13,072 nucleotides of DNA from an uncultured Actinomycetes bacterium (GTDB taxonomy: Bacteria; Actinomycetota; Actinomycetes; Nanopelagicales; Nanopelagicaceae): contig CAIJOE010000146.1 in assembly GCA_903822245.1 (NCBI GenBank), positions 1-13,072 on the forward strand, read 5' to 3'. The position numbers and the translations under genes were made by a program. Below the pieces are notes generated by a model. It worked only from the letters and a program-made list of their open reading frames with translations, did no database searches and was not told where the DNA came from. Numbering within the stretch: position 1 is the first letter of the stretch; each line of letters begins with the position of its first letter. Of the stretch, positions 1 to 6,587 are shown one piece after another.

Positions 1-177
1 GACTACTTCAAGCCAAATCACTTTGAAGCACACCCACAACTTCACGGCCTATTCAACGAGGCAACAAAGCTTGCTGGTGCTGGTGGCACAAAGGGAACAA
101 ATGACGTTGCAGTTGCTGACAAGCTTCTTGCAAAGATCGAAGAAATCTCAGAGATATTCTGGGCCACAAAGAAGTAA
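1..177 (+). CDS. sodN: Nickel superoxide dismutase, C-terminal part (5' end outside window)
   Basis: Frame 1 is open from the first base to TAA at 175-177 and gives 58 residues. It begins DYFKPNHFEAHPQLHGLFNE and ends EISEIFWATKK. This closely matches the C-terminal half of actinobacterial NiSOD as I remember it (DYFKPPHFE..PQLH.LFNEA and IFWETKK). NiSOD is a small hexameric enzyme of about 117 mature residues that dismutates superoxide to oxygen and peroxide. The Ni-hook (HCDLPCG) and the propeptide cut by SodX would lie upstream of the window, so the active site cannot be inspected. The gene is followed directly by a strong terminator, so no sodX is co-transcribed downstream. Identification rests on the C-terminal pattern alone but is quite specific. 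Confidence 0.88.
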   Translation, partial: DYFKPNHFEAHPQLHGLFNEATKLAGAGGTKGTNDVAVADKLLAKIEEISEIFWATKK

Positions 178-190
178 TTTTCTTAATTTA

Positions 191-227
191 AAACTCCCGA
201 TAGATAACTATCGGGAGTTTTTATTTT
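191..227 (+). terminator. Rho-independent terminator of sodN
   Basis: AAACTCCCGATAG (191-203) and CTATCGGGAGTTT (208-220) form a perfect 13-bp stem with a 4-base loop (ATAA). The tract TTATTTTT follows on the + strand. It lies 13 bases after the sodN stop. On the minus strand the hairpin starts about 7 bases after the thioesterase stop and is followed by a weaker TTTTAAATT run, so it probably terminates both convergent units. Confidence 0.93.
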
Positions 228-644
228 TCAATTTATCTGTGCCTCGCCCATCATGGATTCGGCAGCTACTCTGGCAGCATAAGAAACACGATCAACTAAG
301 CGACGAGTGATAGTCCCAGAGGCAACTAACTTGCTGCCATTGTGAACTGAAACATCAAAGATAAAATCTTTTTCCATAATATCTACGCAGGTAGAATTTG
401 CAATTATTTCCATGCCAACCCCAACGGCGCCATGCACAACAACACTTATTTCAGTAGTAATTGAAGTTTCACCAGACTCAAAATGTTCTGCCATCGCAGC
501 AGTGCAAGCACCTTCGAGAATAGTCATCAAGGTAGGAGAAGATAAGACTGGTAGATCATTTAAAGCTTGGGCAACTGAGGTATCCGCGGCGCGAACAACC
601 AAGGAAGCCATTCCCACGGCCCCGCGAACTGCCTCACTATTCAT
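228..644 (-). CDS. Hotdog-fold thioesterase, fluoroacetyl-CoA thioesterase (FlK)-like
   Basis: This 138-residue protein has the single-domain hotdog pattern of FlK-like thioesterases. An N-terminal strand (VVRAADTSVAQAL) is followed by the PVLSSPTLMTILEGAC helix at about residues 32-47, the ETSITTEISVVVHGAVGVGMEI strands at about 59-80, and a final FDVSVHNGSKLVASGTITRRLVDR segment. The family hydrolyses acyl-CoA or related thioesters in the cytoplasm. The substrate here is unknown. It is the last gene of a minus-strand operon behind the sigma and anti-sigma genes, 35 bases after the anti-sigma stop, so SigR control is likely. A TAAGTT hexamer (652-657) sits 7 bases before the ATG and might be an internal leaderless -10. 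An alternative start at Met12 would fit the family N-terminus equally well. Confidence 0.72.
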   Translation of the reverse strand: MNSEAVRGAVGMASLVVRAADTSVAQALNDLPVLSSPTLMTILEGACTAAMAEHFESGETSITTEISVVVHGAVGVGMEIIANSTCVDIMEKDFIFDVSVHNGSKLVASGTITRRLVDRVSYAARVAAESMMGEAQIN

Positions 645-679
645 AACCGCTAACTTACTTTAGAAGCGATTAGAAATCT

Positions 680-1096
680 TTAAAAGAATGGGAATTGCGG
701 CCCATTTTCATTATTGGTCTCAATCTCAATATGAGTCTCTTCGATCCTTACTTCACTGACTCCATCGTTATAGACGGTAGTGGTCTGGGTGTGACGGTAT
801 TCAGTTACAAACTGTCCGCCGCTTCCCATTTGAGCAGCAAGTAGAGCAGTCTGAGCTGCGATACGTTCGTTCAACTCTTGTGGCGCTTCCTCGCGGCATT
901 CATTATTAAGAAGTGTCCTCATTGTGGCCAAGACTTGTCGTTCATGTTCCATCTCTTGGCAGCAAGGTTGGCATTCCTGGAAGTGCACTTCAAGGGATCG
1001 TGCCTGCGCAGCATCTGAAATCTCATTATCAATAAACAAAATCAAAGCAGTTAGAACTTCATTACATTGTGTCTGATTAGAGTGGTTATTAATCAT
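680..1096 (-). CDS. rsrA: RsrA-like zinc-binding anti-sigma factor (ZAS family)
   Basis: This 138-residue cytoplasmic protein is encoded immediately behind the SigR-type sigma gene. It has the ZAS motif H38-x3-C42-x2-C45, plus C11 and C67. These line up with C11, H37, C41, C44 and the late cysteines of Streptomyces RsrA, in which Zn is bound and a C11-C44 disulfide releases the sigma factor on thiol oxidation. The expected role is therefore a redox switch that sequesters SigR. An extra C46 adjoins C45. The protein extends about 30 residues beyond RsrA (about 105 aa) with a polar, Thr/Glu-rich tail (about 97-138) ending in FPFF. The start overlaps the sigma stop by 8 bases and is preceded by a G-rich Shine-Dalgarno sequence, indicating translational coupling. 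Confidence 0.88.
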   Translation of the reverse strand: MINNHSNQTQCNEVLTALILFIDNEISDAAQARSLEVHFQECQPCCQEMEHERQVLATMRTLLNNECREEAPQELNERIAAQTALLAAQMGSGGQFVTEYRHTQTTTVYNDGVSEVRIEETHIEIETNNENGPQFPFF

Positions 1097-1772
1097 TTCT
1101 CCCCCCCTTCTTGCTGGAGGTAACTTCTTTCAAGTCTTTGCCATAACCGCGATCTTTGGCATAGTCCATAAGTAATTCTCGTAATAATTTACGTCCTCGA
1201 TGTAGCCGGGACATGACAGTTCCAGATGGAATTCCCAAAATTTCGGCAATCTCTTTATATGAATAACCTTCAACATCAGCATAGAAGACAGCTAAACGAA
1301 ACTCTTCTGGAATCTCTCCTAGCGCTTTCTTGATATCACCCTCTGGCATATTTTCAAGAACTTCATCTTCGGCCGATTTGCCTTGATCACTAGTGTGACT
1401 TGAAGCTTCAAAAATTTGCCAATCTTCTAATTCGCCATCTGAAATTTGTGGTCGGCGTTGATCTTTTCGATAGGTATTAATAAAAGTTGTGGTCAGGATT
1501 CGATACAACCAGGCCTTTAGGTTCGTTCCGGGTTCAAACTGATGGAAAGAAGTAAATGCCTTTGCATAGGTATCTTGGACTAAGTCTTGAGCATCATGCG
1601 AATTCTTTGTGTAGCGAAGAGCAGCAGAATAAAGTTGACTTGTATATTGCATTGCATCGGCAGCAAATCGCGCACCTCGCTCAGCAGCAGTCTCAGAGGC
1701 CAGTAACTCGGCAGGAGAATGCGTTTTGCGGACTTCAATCTCAGAACTCATTGGAATACAGGCTACCGCCAC
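1089..1772 (-). CDS. sigR: ECF RNA polymerase sigma factor, SigR/SigH (ECF12) family
   Basis: The gene encodes 227 residues. Sigma-2 spans about 40-105, with [11 protein letters not shown] and the [20 protein letters not shown] block characteristic of SigR/SigH. The ECF12-type linker follows ([13 protein letters not shown], about 116-128). Sigma-4 spans about 145-203, with [23 protein letters not shown] and [12 protein letters not shown]. In relatives this sigma directs the thiol-oxidative stress regulon (thioredoxins, proteases, mycothiol genes) and is held inactive by RsrA. The GTG at 1772 is the first in-frame start after an upstream TGA. ATG at 1751 (Met8) is an alternative. GTG has a GGAG only 2 bases upstream, so the start is unsettled. 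The gene overlaps rsrA and is driven by what looks like its own promoter class. Confidence 0.92.
   Translation of the reverse strand: MAVACIPMSSEIEVRKTHSPAELLASETAAERGARFAADAMQYTSQLYSAALRYTKNSHDAQDLVQDTYAKAFTSFHQFEPGTNLKAWLYRILTTTFINTYRKDQRRPQISDGELEDWQIFEASSHTSDQGKSAEDEVLENMPEGDIKKALGEIPEEFRLAVFYADVEGYSYKEIAEILGIPSGTVMSRLHRGRKLLRELLMDYAKDRGYGKDLKEVTSSKKGGRND
1098..1109 (-). promoter_or_regulatory. G-rich Shine-Dalgarno for rsrA, containing a G7 run
   Basis: On the minus strand the sequence reads AAGGGGGGGAGAAATG, with the ATG at 1096-1094. The seven-G homopolymer (1101-1107) is both the ribosome binding site of the anti-sigma gene and part of the last codons (Lys-Gly-Gly) of the sigma gene. 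Confidence 0.7.
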
Positions 1773-1803
1773 AGCTCCACCTCAGACTCATGCATTATTA
1801 GGT

Positions 1804-1839
1804 AACCTCACAAACTCCCAACATATTCCCAGTTATTCC
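1804..1839 (-). promoter_or_regulatory. SigR-type autoregulatory promoter (GGAAT-N18-GTT)
   Basis: On the minus strand GGAAT (1829-1825) is followed, after exactly 18 bases, by GTT (1806-1804). This is the SigR/SigH consensus. A second GGAAT (1839-1835) pairs with a GTT at 1815-1813 at spacing 19, so two overlapping versions exist. Initiation would be near 1797, about 25 bases before the sigR GTG. The site lies in the 77-base gap between yedK and sigR, so the sigR operon has its own positive-feedback promoter. Confidence 0.8.
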
Positions 1840-1849
1840 CACATTTCTT

Positions 1850-2578
1850 CTAGAACAAAGTGGTGGGCTCGCCCAATTCGATCGGGACAATTAGCTCTGG
1901 GCCGTTGTTACGAATTGAATTTACCGCCGATGAGACTGGATCGGCTACCAAGTTTGCCGCCGGGTCACTCAATTCCATCAAACCACGAATCGCCTCCACG
2001 CTAGTTAACTTTGGATCTAACCAAGAATTCCAGCGATCCTTTGGGAGAAAAGTAGGCATCCGATGGTGCACGGTTGCTAAAAATCCAACTGCTTCACGAG
2101 TAATAATTGATGCGCTTTCAAATATCTCACCATTTGTATCGACCCAACGATCATAGATACCTGCAAGAGCCAGAGTCCGATTGGGTTTATCAGCATGAAT
2201 ATAAAAAGGTTGCTTTGTTTCATACTTGCCAAGTTCTGTGGCCCATTCGTAATAGCCAGTTGCGGGAATTAAACAACGACGTGACTTGAAGGCATTTCTA
2301 AAAGTGGGCTTTTCATGGACACTTTCACCTCTTGCATTTATTGCCTGCGATTGTGAACGAACTGCCTCGGTTCGATCTTTACTCCATGGCGCAATCAAGC
2401 CCCAAGAAACATTTGCTAGTTCGCGCATTGCTTGGCTATTTTCACGAATTATGTAAATCTCACGAGTTGGAGTTATATTCCAATCAGCTGGCAATACGCT
2501 ACCCACATGGCCAGCACTGATCTCAAATTCCTCTATTAATTCACTCGGCAATTTCGAGAGCGCATAACGGCCACACAT
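1850..2578 (-). CDS. yedK: SRAP-domain abasic-site DNA-protein crosslink protein (YedK/HMCES family)
   Basis: This 242-residue protein starts MCGRYAL. The SRAP family needs Cys2, exposed after Met removal, to form a thiazolidine crosslink with abasic sites in single-stranded DNA. The other conserved residues are visible: N81 in INARGE, E111 in the CLIPATGYYEW block (102-112) and H171 in HHRMP (171-175). The length is normal for the family (about 220-250). Its expected role is to shield abasic sites during replication. It is divergent from aroA. No LexA-type box (GAAC-N4-GTTC) is seen in its 74-base upstream region, so SOS control is not supported. A -10 element 6 bases before the ATG points to a leaderless transcript. 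Confidence 0.93.
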   Translation of the reverse strand: MCGRYALSKLPSELIEEFEISAGHVGSVLPADWNITPTREIYIIRENSQAMRELANVSWGLIAPWSKDRTEAVRSQSQAINARGESVHEKPTFRNAFKSRRCLIPATGYYEWATELGKYETKQPFYIHADKPNRTLALAGIYDRWVDTNGEIFESASIITREAVGFLATVHHRMPTFLPKDRWNSWLDPKLTSVEAIRGLMELSDPAANLVADPVSSAVNSIRNNGPELIVPIELGEPTTLF

Positions 2579-2584
2579 ATGCCT

Positions 2585-2612
2585 AATTTATAGCAATCTG
2601 CTGCACTTCCAA
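2585..2612 (-). promoter_or_regulatory. yedK promoter, leaderless type
   Basis: On the minus strand TTGGAA (2612-2607) is followed after 16 bases by TAAATT (2590-2585), then 6 bases, then the yedK ATG (2578). There is no convincing Shine-Dalgarno. An overlapping TATAAA (2592-2587) is an alternative -10. Transcription would begin at or within a base or two of the start codon. Confidence 0.55.
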
Positions 2613-2640
2613 CTGATAACGGGGGCATAAAGCCAGCAGG

Positions 2641-2646
2641 TAGACT
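2641..2646 (+). promoter_or_regulatory. aroA -10 element, leaderless type
   Basis: TAGACT (TANNNT class) lies exactly 6 bases before the aroA ATG at 2653, which places the transcription start at the start codon. The upstream AGG is 12 bases from the ATG, too far for a good ribosome binding site. No clear -35 is visible. Confidence 0.5.
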
Positions 2647-2652
2647 TCACTC

Positions 2653-3948
2653 ATGACTGCAGATCAACATTGGCCAGCACCCTTTCGTGGTGCTAACCCT
2701 GTTTCTGCAACAATCACAATTCCTGGTTCAAAGTCAGCTACTAACCGCGCTTTAATTCTTGCAGCGCTAGCATCGACTACCTCAATACTTAGAAAGCCAC
2801 TTCACTCTCGGGATTCAGCGCTAATGATCGCCGGACTCAAAGCAATTGGTTGCGCAATTAAAGAAGAAGCAAACGGCGACTTAGTAGTCACGCCAGGCAA
2901 ATTCTTTGGCCCGGCATCAATCGATGTTGGAAATGCCGGGACGGTTATGCGCTTTTTGCCACCTGTTGCTGCACTTGCAAATGGCTTGGTTCATTTTGAT
3001 GGCGATCCTCGCTCGCATGAGCGGCCATTAGGACCAGTTATTAGCGCTCTTGAAAACCTTGGCGTCAGTATTGAGCATGGTTCTAGATATTCACTCCCAC
3101 TGACCATTAATGGCAGCGGGAAATTAAAAGGTGGTGAATTAGAAATTGATGCTTCTTCTTCTTCACAGTTTATTTCAGCGCTGTTGCTAATTGGCCCAGC
3201 AACAGAACAAGGAATTACCGTTCGCCACGTTGGTAAATCTCTACCTTCGATGCCTCATATTGAAATGACTATTCAAATGCTTCGCCAGTTTGGTGCAACC
3301 GTGGAAGTTGCCAGCCCTACTACCGCAATACATCAATGGAAAGTCTTGCCTGGAACCCTAAAAGGACAAGACCTTGTGATTGAACCTGATCTTTCAAATG
3401 CTGCGCCTTTTATGTCAGCAGCCATGATTTGTGGTGGTCAAGTTGTGGTTAGAGATTGGCCAAAAGTAACCACCCAACCTGGTGACCAGCTTCGTAAGAT
3501 TTTTAAAGATATGGGCGCCAAAATTGAATTTGTCTCAGAAGGATTGAAAATAACTGGAACCGGTGCAATTAAGGGGATAGATGTTGATCTCCATGATGTT
3601 GGTGAACTAACGCCATCAATTGCTGCTGTAGCAGCTTTGGCCGATTCGCCTTCTTCACTTCGCGGTATTGGACACTTGCGTCTTCATGAAACAGATCGAC
3701 TAGCCGCCCTTGCTGCTGAAATTAACGCCCTTGGCGGGGATGTTGATGAAGAAGAAACTGCGCTTCATATTTCCCCAGCACCATTACATGGTGGCGTCTT
3801 TCATTCTTATGAAGATCATCGCCTTGCAACGGCTGGGGCAATGATTGGACTTGTAGTTGCTGGAATTGAAGTTGAAAATATATCCACTACCCAAAAAACA
3901 CTTCCTGACTTTCCGGCAGCTTGGGCAGCGTTATTAAATGGGAACTAA
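2653..3948 (+). CDS. aroA: 3-phosphoshikimate 1-carboxyvinyltransferase (EPSP synthase)
   Basis: The protein has 431 residues, full length for the family. It transfers the enolpyruvyl group of PEP to shikimate-3-phosphate, step six of the shikimate pathway to chorismate. Substrate motifs are intact: PGSKSATNR (24-32, with the PEP-binding Lys27), GNAGTVMRF (93-101), the SSSSQF shikimate-phosphate segment (168-173), D315 in DVGELTPS as the likely catalytic acid, HETDRL (345-350) and YEDHRLA (386-392). The VMRF variant, instead of the enteric AMRP, resembles other actinobacterial enzymes. It is the first gene of a tight operon, with rsgA starting 6 bases after its stop. The order aroA-rsgA-hisN is common in Actinobacteria. 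Confidence 0.96.
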   Translation: MTADQHWPAPFRGANPVSATITIPGSKSATNRALILAALASTTSILRKPLHSRDSALMIAGLKAIGCAIKEEANGDLVVTPGKFFGPASIDVGNAGTVMRFLPPVAALANGLVHFDGDPRSHERPLGPVISALENLGVSIEHGSRYSLPLTINGSGKLKGGELEIDASSSSQFISALLLIGPATEQGITVRHVGKSLPSMPHIEMTIQMLRQFGATVEVASPTTAIHQWKVLPGTLKGQDLVIEPDLSNAAPFMSAAMICGGQVVVRDWPKVTTQPGDQLRKIFKDMGAKIEFVSEGLKITGTGAIKGIDVDLHDVGELTPSIAAVAALADSPSSLRGIGHLRLHETDRLAALAAEINALGGDVDEEETALHISPAPLHGGVFHSYEDHRLATAGAMIGLVVAGIEVENISTTQKTLPDFPAAWAALLNGN

Positions 3949-3954
3949 GTAAAT

Positions 3955-4929
3955 ATGGTCGATAAACGAGATTACGACGAGGACGATGTTCGATCCCGTC
4001 CGCCTCGTTCCACAAGGCCGCGCACCAAAGATCGCCCAGATTACACAAAAGCTGAACAAGCCTTTGTAATTGCTGTTGATCGAGGTCGAACTACCTGTTT
4101 ATTTGAAGATAAAAATGACTTAATCATCACTGCCATGAAATCTCGCGAACTTGGCAAGAAGTCTGTAGTTGTTGGTGACATGGTTGGAGTAGTTGGCGAT
4201 CTTTCTGGAAGTGAAGGCTCACTTGCTCGTATTGTCACAGTTGCGCCAAGAAAGAGTGCCTTAACTAGAACTGTTGATGATGCCGCAGAACTCGAGCGAA
4301 TGATTGTGGCAAATGTGGACCAGATGGCAATTGTCCTTGCAGCTGCTAATCCAGAACCGCGGCATGGCTTTGTTGATCGTGCCTTAGTAGTCGCCTTTGA
4401 TCAAGGAATCAAACCGATAATCATCGTAACTAAGTGCGATTTAGCTGACGGCAAGGAATTCCTAAGTGCCTATGATGATTTAGAAATAGAAATTTATAAG
4501 ACTAAACGTGGTGATGATTTAACTGCAATTCGAGGAGCACTTGCTAACAAACGAACAGTTCTACTTGGCCATTCAGGAGTTGGTAAATCAACTTTAGTTA
4601 ATGCCTTAGTAGAGAAAGCTGATCGTGCTACTGGAATAGTGAATGAAGTAACCGGTCGTGGACGTCACACCTCATCTTCTGCATTAGCCCTTAGATTAGA
4701 TAGTGGTGATGGTTGGATTATTGATACGCCAGGAGTTCGATCTTTCGGTGTTGCCCATGTCGATAACAAGAGAGTAATCGGCGCCTTTAATGAATTTGCT
4801 GAAGCAATCGAGCACTGCCCAACAAATTGCTCACACGATGAAGAAGCATGCGCCCTAAACCATTGGGATTTGGATGAGAAGAGCAAGGCACGCTTAACAA
4901 GCCTGCGCCGTCTGATGACTTCTGAATAG
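3955..4929 (+). CDS. rsgA: Ribosome small subunit-dependent GTPase A
   Basis: This 324-residue circularly permuted GTPase acts late in 30S subunit maturation. A basic, charged N-terminal tail (1-32) precedes the OB-fold (about 33-100). The G motifs come in permuted order: G4 TKCD (159-162), G1 GHSGVGKST (205-213), G2 GRGRHTS (234-240) and G3 DTPG (257-260). The C-terminal zinc site is C288, C292, H294 and C299. The catalytic and metal residues look intact. It sits between aroA and hisN with gaps of 6 and 9 bases. The Shine-Dalgarno is weak, so translation probably depends on read-through coupling from aroA. The stop codon TAG forms part of the candidate -10 hexamer of hisN. Confidence 0.96.
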   Translation: MVDKRDYDEDDVRSRPPRSTRPRTKDRPDYTKAEQAFVIAVDRGRTTCLFEDKNDLIITAMKSRELGKKSVVVGDMVGVVGDLSGSEGSLARIVTVAPRKSALTRTVDDAAELERMIVANVDQMAIVLAAANPEPRHGFVDRALVVAFDQGIKPIIIVTKCDLADGKEFLSAYDDLEIEIYKTKRGDDLTAIRGALANKRTVLLGHSGVGKSTLVNALVEKADRATGIVNEVTGRGRHTSSSALALRLDSGDGWIIDTPGVRSFGVAHVDNKRVIGAFNEFAEAIEHCPTNCSHDEEACALNHWDLDEKSKARLTSLRRLMTSE

Positions 4930-4932
4930 AAT
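4927..4932 (+). promoter_or_regulatory. Internal -10 element before hisN, leaderless type
   Basis: TAGAAT begins with the rsgA stop codon and ends 6 bases before the hisN ATG (4939), the same geometry as at aroA, yedK and two other genes here. It suggests hisN can be transcribed independently of aroA-rsgA. No -35 is evident. Confidence 0.45.
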
Positions 4933-4938
4933 ATCGCC

Positions 4939-5745
4939 ATGAGCTCTGGTCGAAACCACTCCTTAAGTGATGATTTGGCCCTCGCACAAAAGTTGGCAGA
5001 TATTGCTGATGCGATTTCACTAGGTCGCTACCAAGCACTTGATTTAGTAATTGAAACCAAACCAGATTCATCGCCAGTAACTGATGCAGATAAAGCTGTT
5101 GAAACAGCGCTGCGAGGTGAACTGGCTAAAGCCAGGCCGCAAGATGTGGTTGCTGGTGAAGAGTTTGGCGTGCCGGATCTTTCTACAGGCGCCCATTACT
5201 GGGTTATAGATCCAATTGATGGAACCAAAAACTTCTTACGTGGTGTGCCAACCTGGGCAACTCTTATTGCTCTTGTTAATCCAGATGGAATTGTTATTGC
5301 TGGAGTAGTAAGCGCACCAGCGCTAAATCGACGTTGGTCTGCGGCCAAGGAGATGGGCGCATATGTGGCATTTACTTCTGGCTCGGTTTTAAAATTAGAA
5401 CAAATACAGGTATCAAAAGTTTCTAAATTATCTGATTCTTCAATTGCCTACTCAGATTTAGTTGGCTGGGGCAATCGTCGCCAGAAGTTCATAGATCTGC
5501 AGCAAAAGGTTTGGCGCACGCGCGGCTATGGTGATTTCTGGTCACATATGCTGGTTGCTGAAGGCGCCGTTGATTTAGCGGTAGAACCTTCACTATCACT
5601 TTGGGATATGGCAGCCCTCGACATAATCGTTCGCGAAGCTGGTGGAAAATTCACAAGTATCGATGGAGTCGATGGGTCTCATGGGGCAAGTGCGATATCT
5701 AGTAATGGCTTGATCCATAGTGACTTCGTGAAAGCGATTAGCTAA
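4939..5745 (+). CDS. hisN: Inositol monophosphatase-family histidinol-phosphatase
   Basis: This 268-residue enzyme belongs to the IMPase superfamily. The Mg-binding motifs are complete: GEE (73-75), WVIDPIDGTKNFLRG (88-102, with Asp91 and Asp94) and LWDMAALD (221-228, with Asp223). The synteny behind aroA-rsgA and the general sequence fit actinobacterial HisN, which dephosphorylates histidinol phosphate to histidinol in the penultimate phase of histidine synthesis. Activity on inositol phosphates or other sugar phosphates cannot be excluded from sequence. It follows rsgA by 9 bases and precedes the next gene by 2 bases. A TANNNT hexamer just upstream of the ATG may give it a private leaderless promoter. 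Confidence 0.87.
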   Translation: MSSGRNHSLSDDLALAQKLADIADAISLGRYQALDLVIETKPDSSPVTDADKAVETALRGELAKARPQDVVAGEEFGVPDLSTGAHYWVIDPIDGTKNFLRGVPTWATLIALVNPDGIVIAGVVSAPALNRRWSAAKEMGAYVAFTSGSVLKLEQIQVSKVSKLSDSSIAYSDLVGWGNRRQKFIDLQQKVWRTRGYGDFWSHMLVAEGAVDLAVEPSLSLWDMAALDIIVREAGGKFTSIDGVDGSHGASAISSNGLIHSDFVKAIS

Positions 5746-5747
5746 TC

Positions 5748-6386
5748 ATGGGAAACACAAATTCACTTGTTGATCGGCTTCATCTAAACCACCCGATTTG
5801 GTTGGTGGCTGGTGGGCTTATTGGAATACTGCTTATTTCACTTGTGGTGATATCAATTCGTAGCCGCAAAAGAGTCAGCTCCAAAGTAGAGCCAGTAATT
5901 CCTAAATTTATTGAAGTTTTTGATATTGATAGCGCAGTATTTGAAGTGGCCCCATACAAGTCAGATGATGATTCAGTTATTGATGAATACACTCTTAAAA
6001 CTATAACTTTGACCTTATTGGTTGGCCTTGGTGACTATTTATCAAAAATGCATGAAAATCCAACCGACCAACATAAAGCAATGGCTGCAATTGGAAAAGA
6101 CTTAGAAGCCAAAGGGGTATACCCAATTGCTTATACCCAATGGAATCAATCACCAATTCAAGGAATTGCTGCTCGAGTTATCATTGATGGAAAAGTTAGG
6201 ACTGCACTACTTGGCCCGAGCTTGGCAATGGCACGGACAACCACTGGTTTTCCAAATTCAATTAATAGCGTGGTCGAAAGTGCCCATGAAAAAGGAAACA
6301 GTATTTTTGTTTTAGCGATTGATGGCTTGGCATACGGTGCTTATGAAGTCAGCCACCGCCTACAAGAAGTTGTAGATAATTCCTAA
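5748..6386 (+). CDS. Membrane-anchored protein of unknown function; weak similarity to a P-type ATPase nucleotide-binding domain
   Basis: This 212-residue protein starts 2 bases after hisN and so is co-transcribed. A single hydrophobic segment (about 17-37) followed by SRKR gives an N-in membrane anchor with a cytoplasmic domain. The soluble part (about 80-203) reads somewhat like the N-domain of P1B-type metal ATPases. A helix with MHENP (101-105) stands where SEHP would be, then QGIAARVIIDGKVRTALLG (138-156), then EKGNSIFVLAIDGLAYGAYEV (181-201). No DKTGT phosphorylation site or transport helices exist, so it cannot be a transporter. The resemblance comes from reading by eye and may be misleading. 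The function is unknown. Confidence 0.8.
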   Translation: MGNTNSLVDRLHLNHPIWLVAGGLIGILLISLVVISIRSRKRVSSKVEPVIPKFIEVFDIDSAVFEVAPYKSDDDSVIDEYTLKTITLTLLVGLGDYLSKMHENPTDQHKAMAAIGKDLEAKGVYPIAYTQWNQSPIQGIAARVIIDGKVRTALLGPSLAMARTTTGFPNSINSVVESAHEKGNSIFVLAIDGLAYGAYEVSHRLQEVVDNS

Positions 6387-6423
6387 ACTCCCTCTTGGAA
6401 CATTGGCGGCAACTTATTTTAGG

Positions 6424-6450
6424 CAATAAAAAAAGAGCCAATTGGCCCTT
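6424..6450 (-). terminator. Rho-independent terminator of tRNA-fMet
   Basis: On the minus strand AAGGGCC (6450-6444), loop AATT and GGCTCTT (6439-6433) form a 7-bp stem with one G-U pair. The run of T across 6434-6428 follows. It begins 12 bases after the tRNA 3' end. On the + strand the stem carries an A-C mismatch and ends in TTAATTTATT, so it may weakly terminate the aroA operon as well. Confidence 0.8.
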
Positions 6451-6461
6451 AATTTATTGTT

Positions 6462-6538
6462 TGGTAGCGGGGACAGGATTTGAACCTATGACCTCTGGGT
6501 TATGAGCCCAGCGAGCTACCGAGCTGCTCCACCCCGCG
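6462..6538 (-). tRNA. Initiator tRNA-fMet (anticodon CAU), CCA encoded
   Basis: The minus strand from 6538 to 6462 folds as a 77-nt tRNA. It has acceptor CGCGGGG / CCCCGCT, D-arm GAGC / GCTC, anticodon arm CTGGG-CTCATAA-CCCAG, T-arm ATAGG-TTCAAAT-CCTGT, discriminator A and a templated CCA. The unpaired C1-U72 and the three consecutive G-C pairs at the base of the anticodon loop (GGG/CCC) are hallmarks of initiator rather than elongator tRNA. The T stem has one U-G pair. Confidence 0.96.
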
Positions 6539-6550
6539 TCGGTATAGGCG

Positions 6551-6579
6551 ATCCTATTAGAAAGTATTAAATAACCCAA
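6551..6579 (-). promoter_or_regulatory. Promoter of the initiator tRNA
   Basis: On the minus strand TTGGGT (6579-6574) and TAGGAT (6556-6551) are separated by 17 bases. Initiation near 6544 would leave a leader of about 6 bases before the mature 5' end at 6538. The promoter sits in the 49-base gap after the UPF0182 stop. Confidence 0.6.
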
Positions 6580-6587
6580 ACTGAAGG

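Noticed and set aside
23..310. A 95-codon + strand frame overlapping sodN and running through the terminator.
   Set aside because: Frame 1 gives the clear NiSOD C-terminus, and this frame crosses a strong terminator hairpin.
2579..2652. Possible LexA/SOS box in the yedK-aroA divergent region.
   Set aside because: No GAAC-N4-GTTC palindrome is present, so SOS regulation of the SRAP gene is not supported here.
4665..5071. Minus-strand frames across the rsgA/hisN junction.
   Set aside because: They oppose two full-length conserved enzymes and show no plausible protein motifs.
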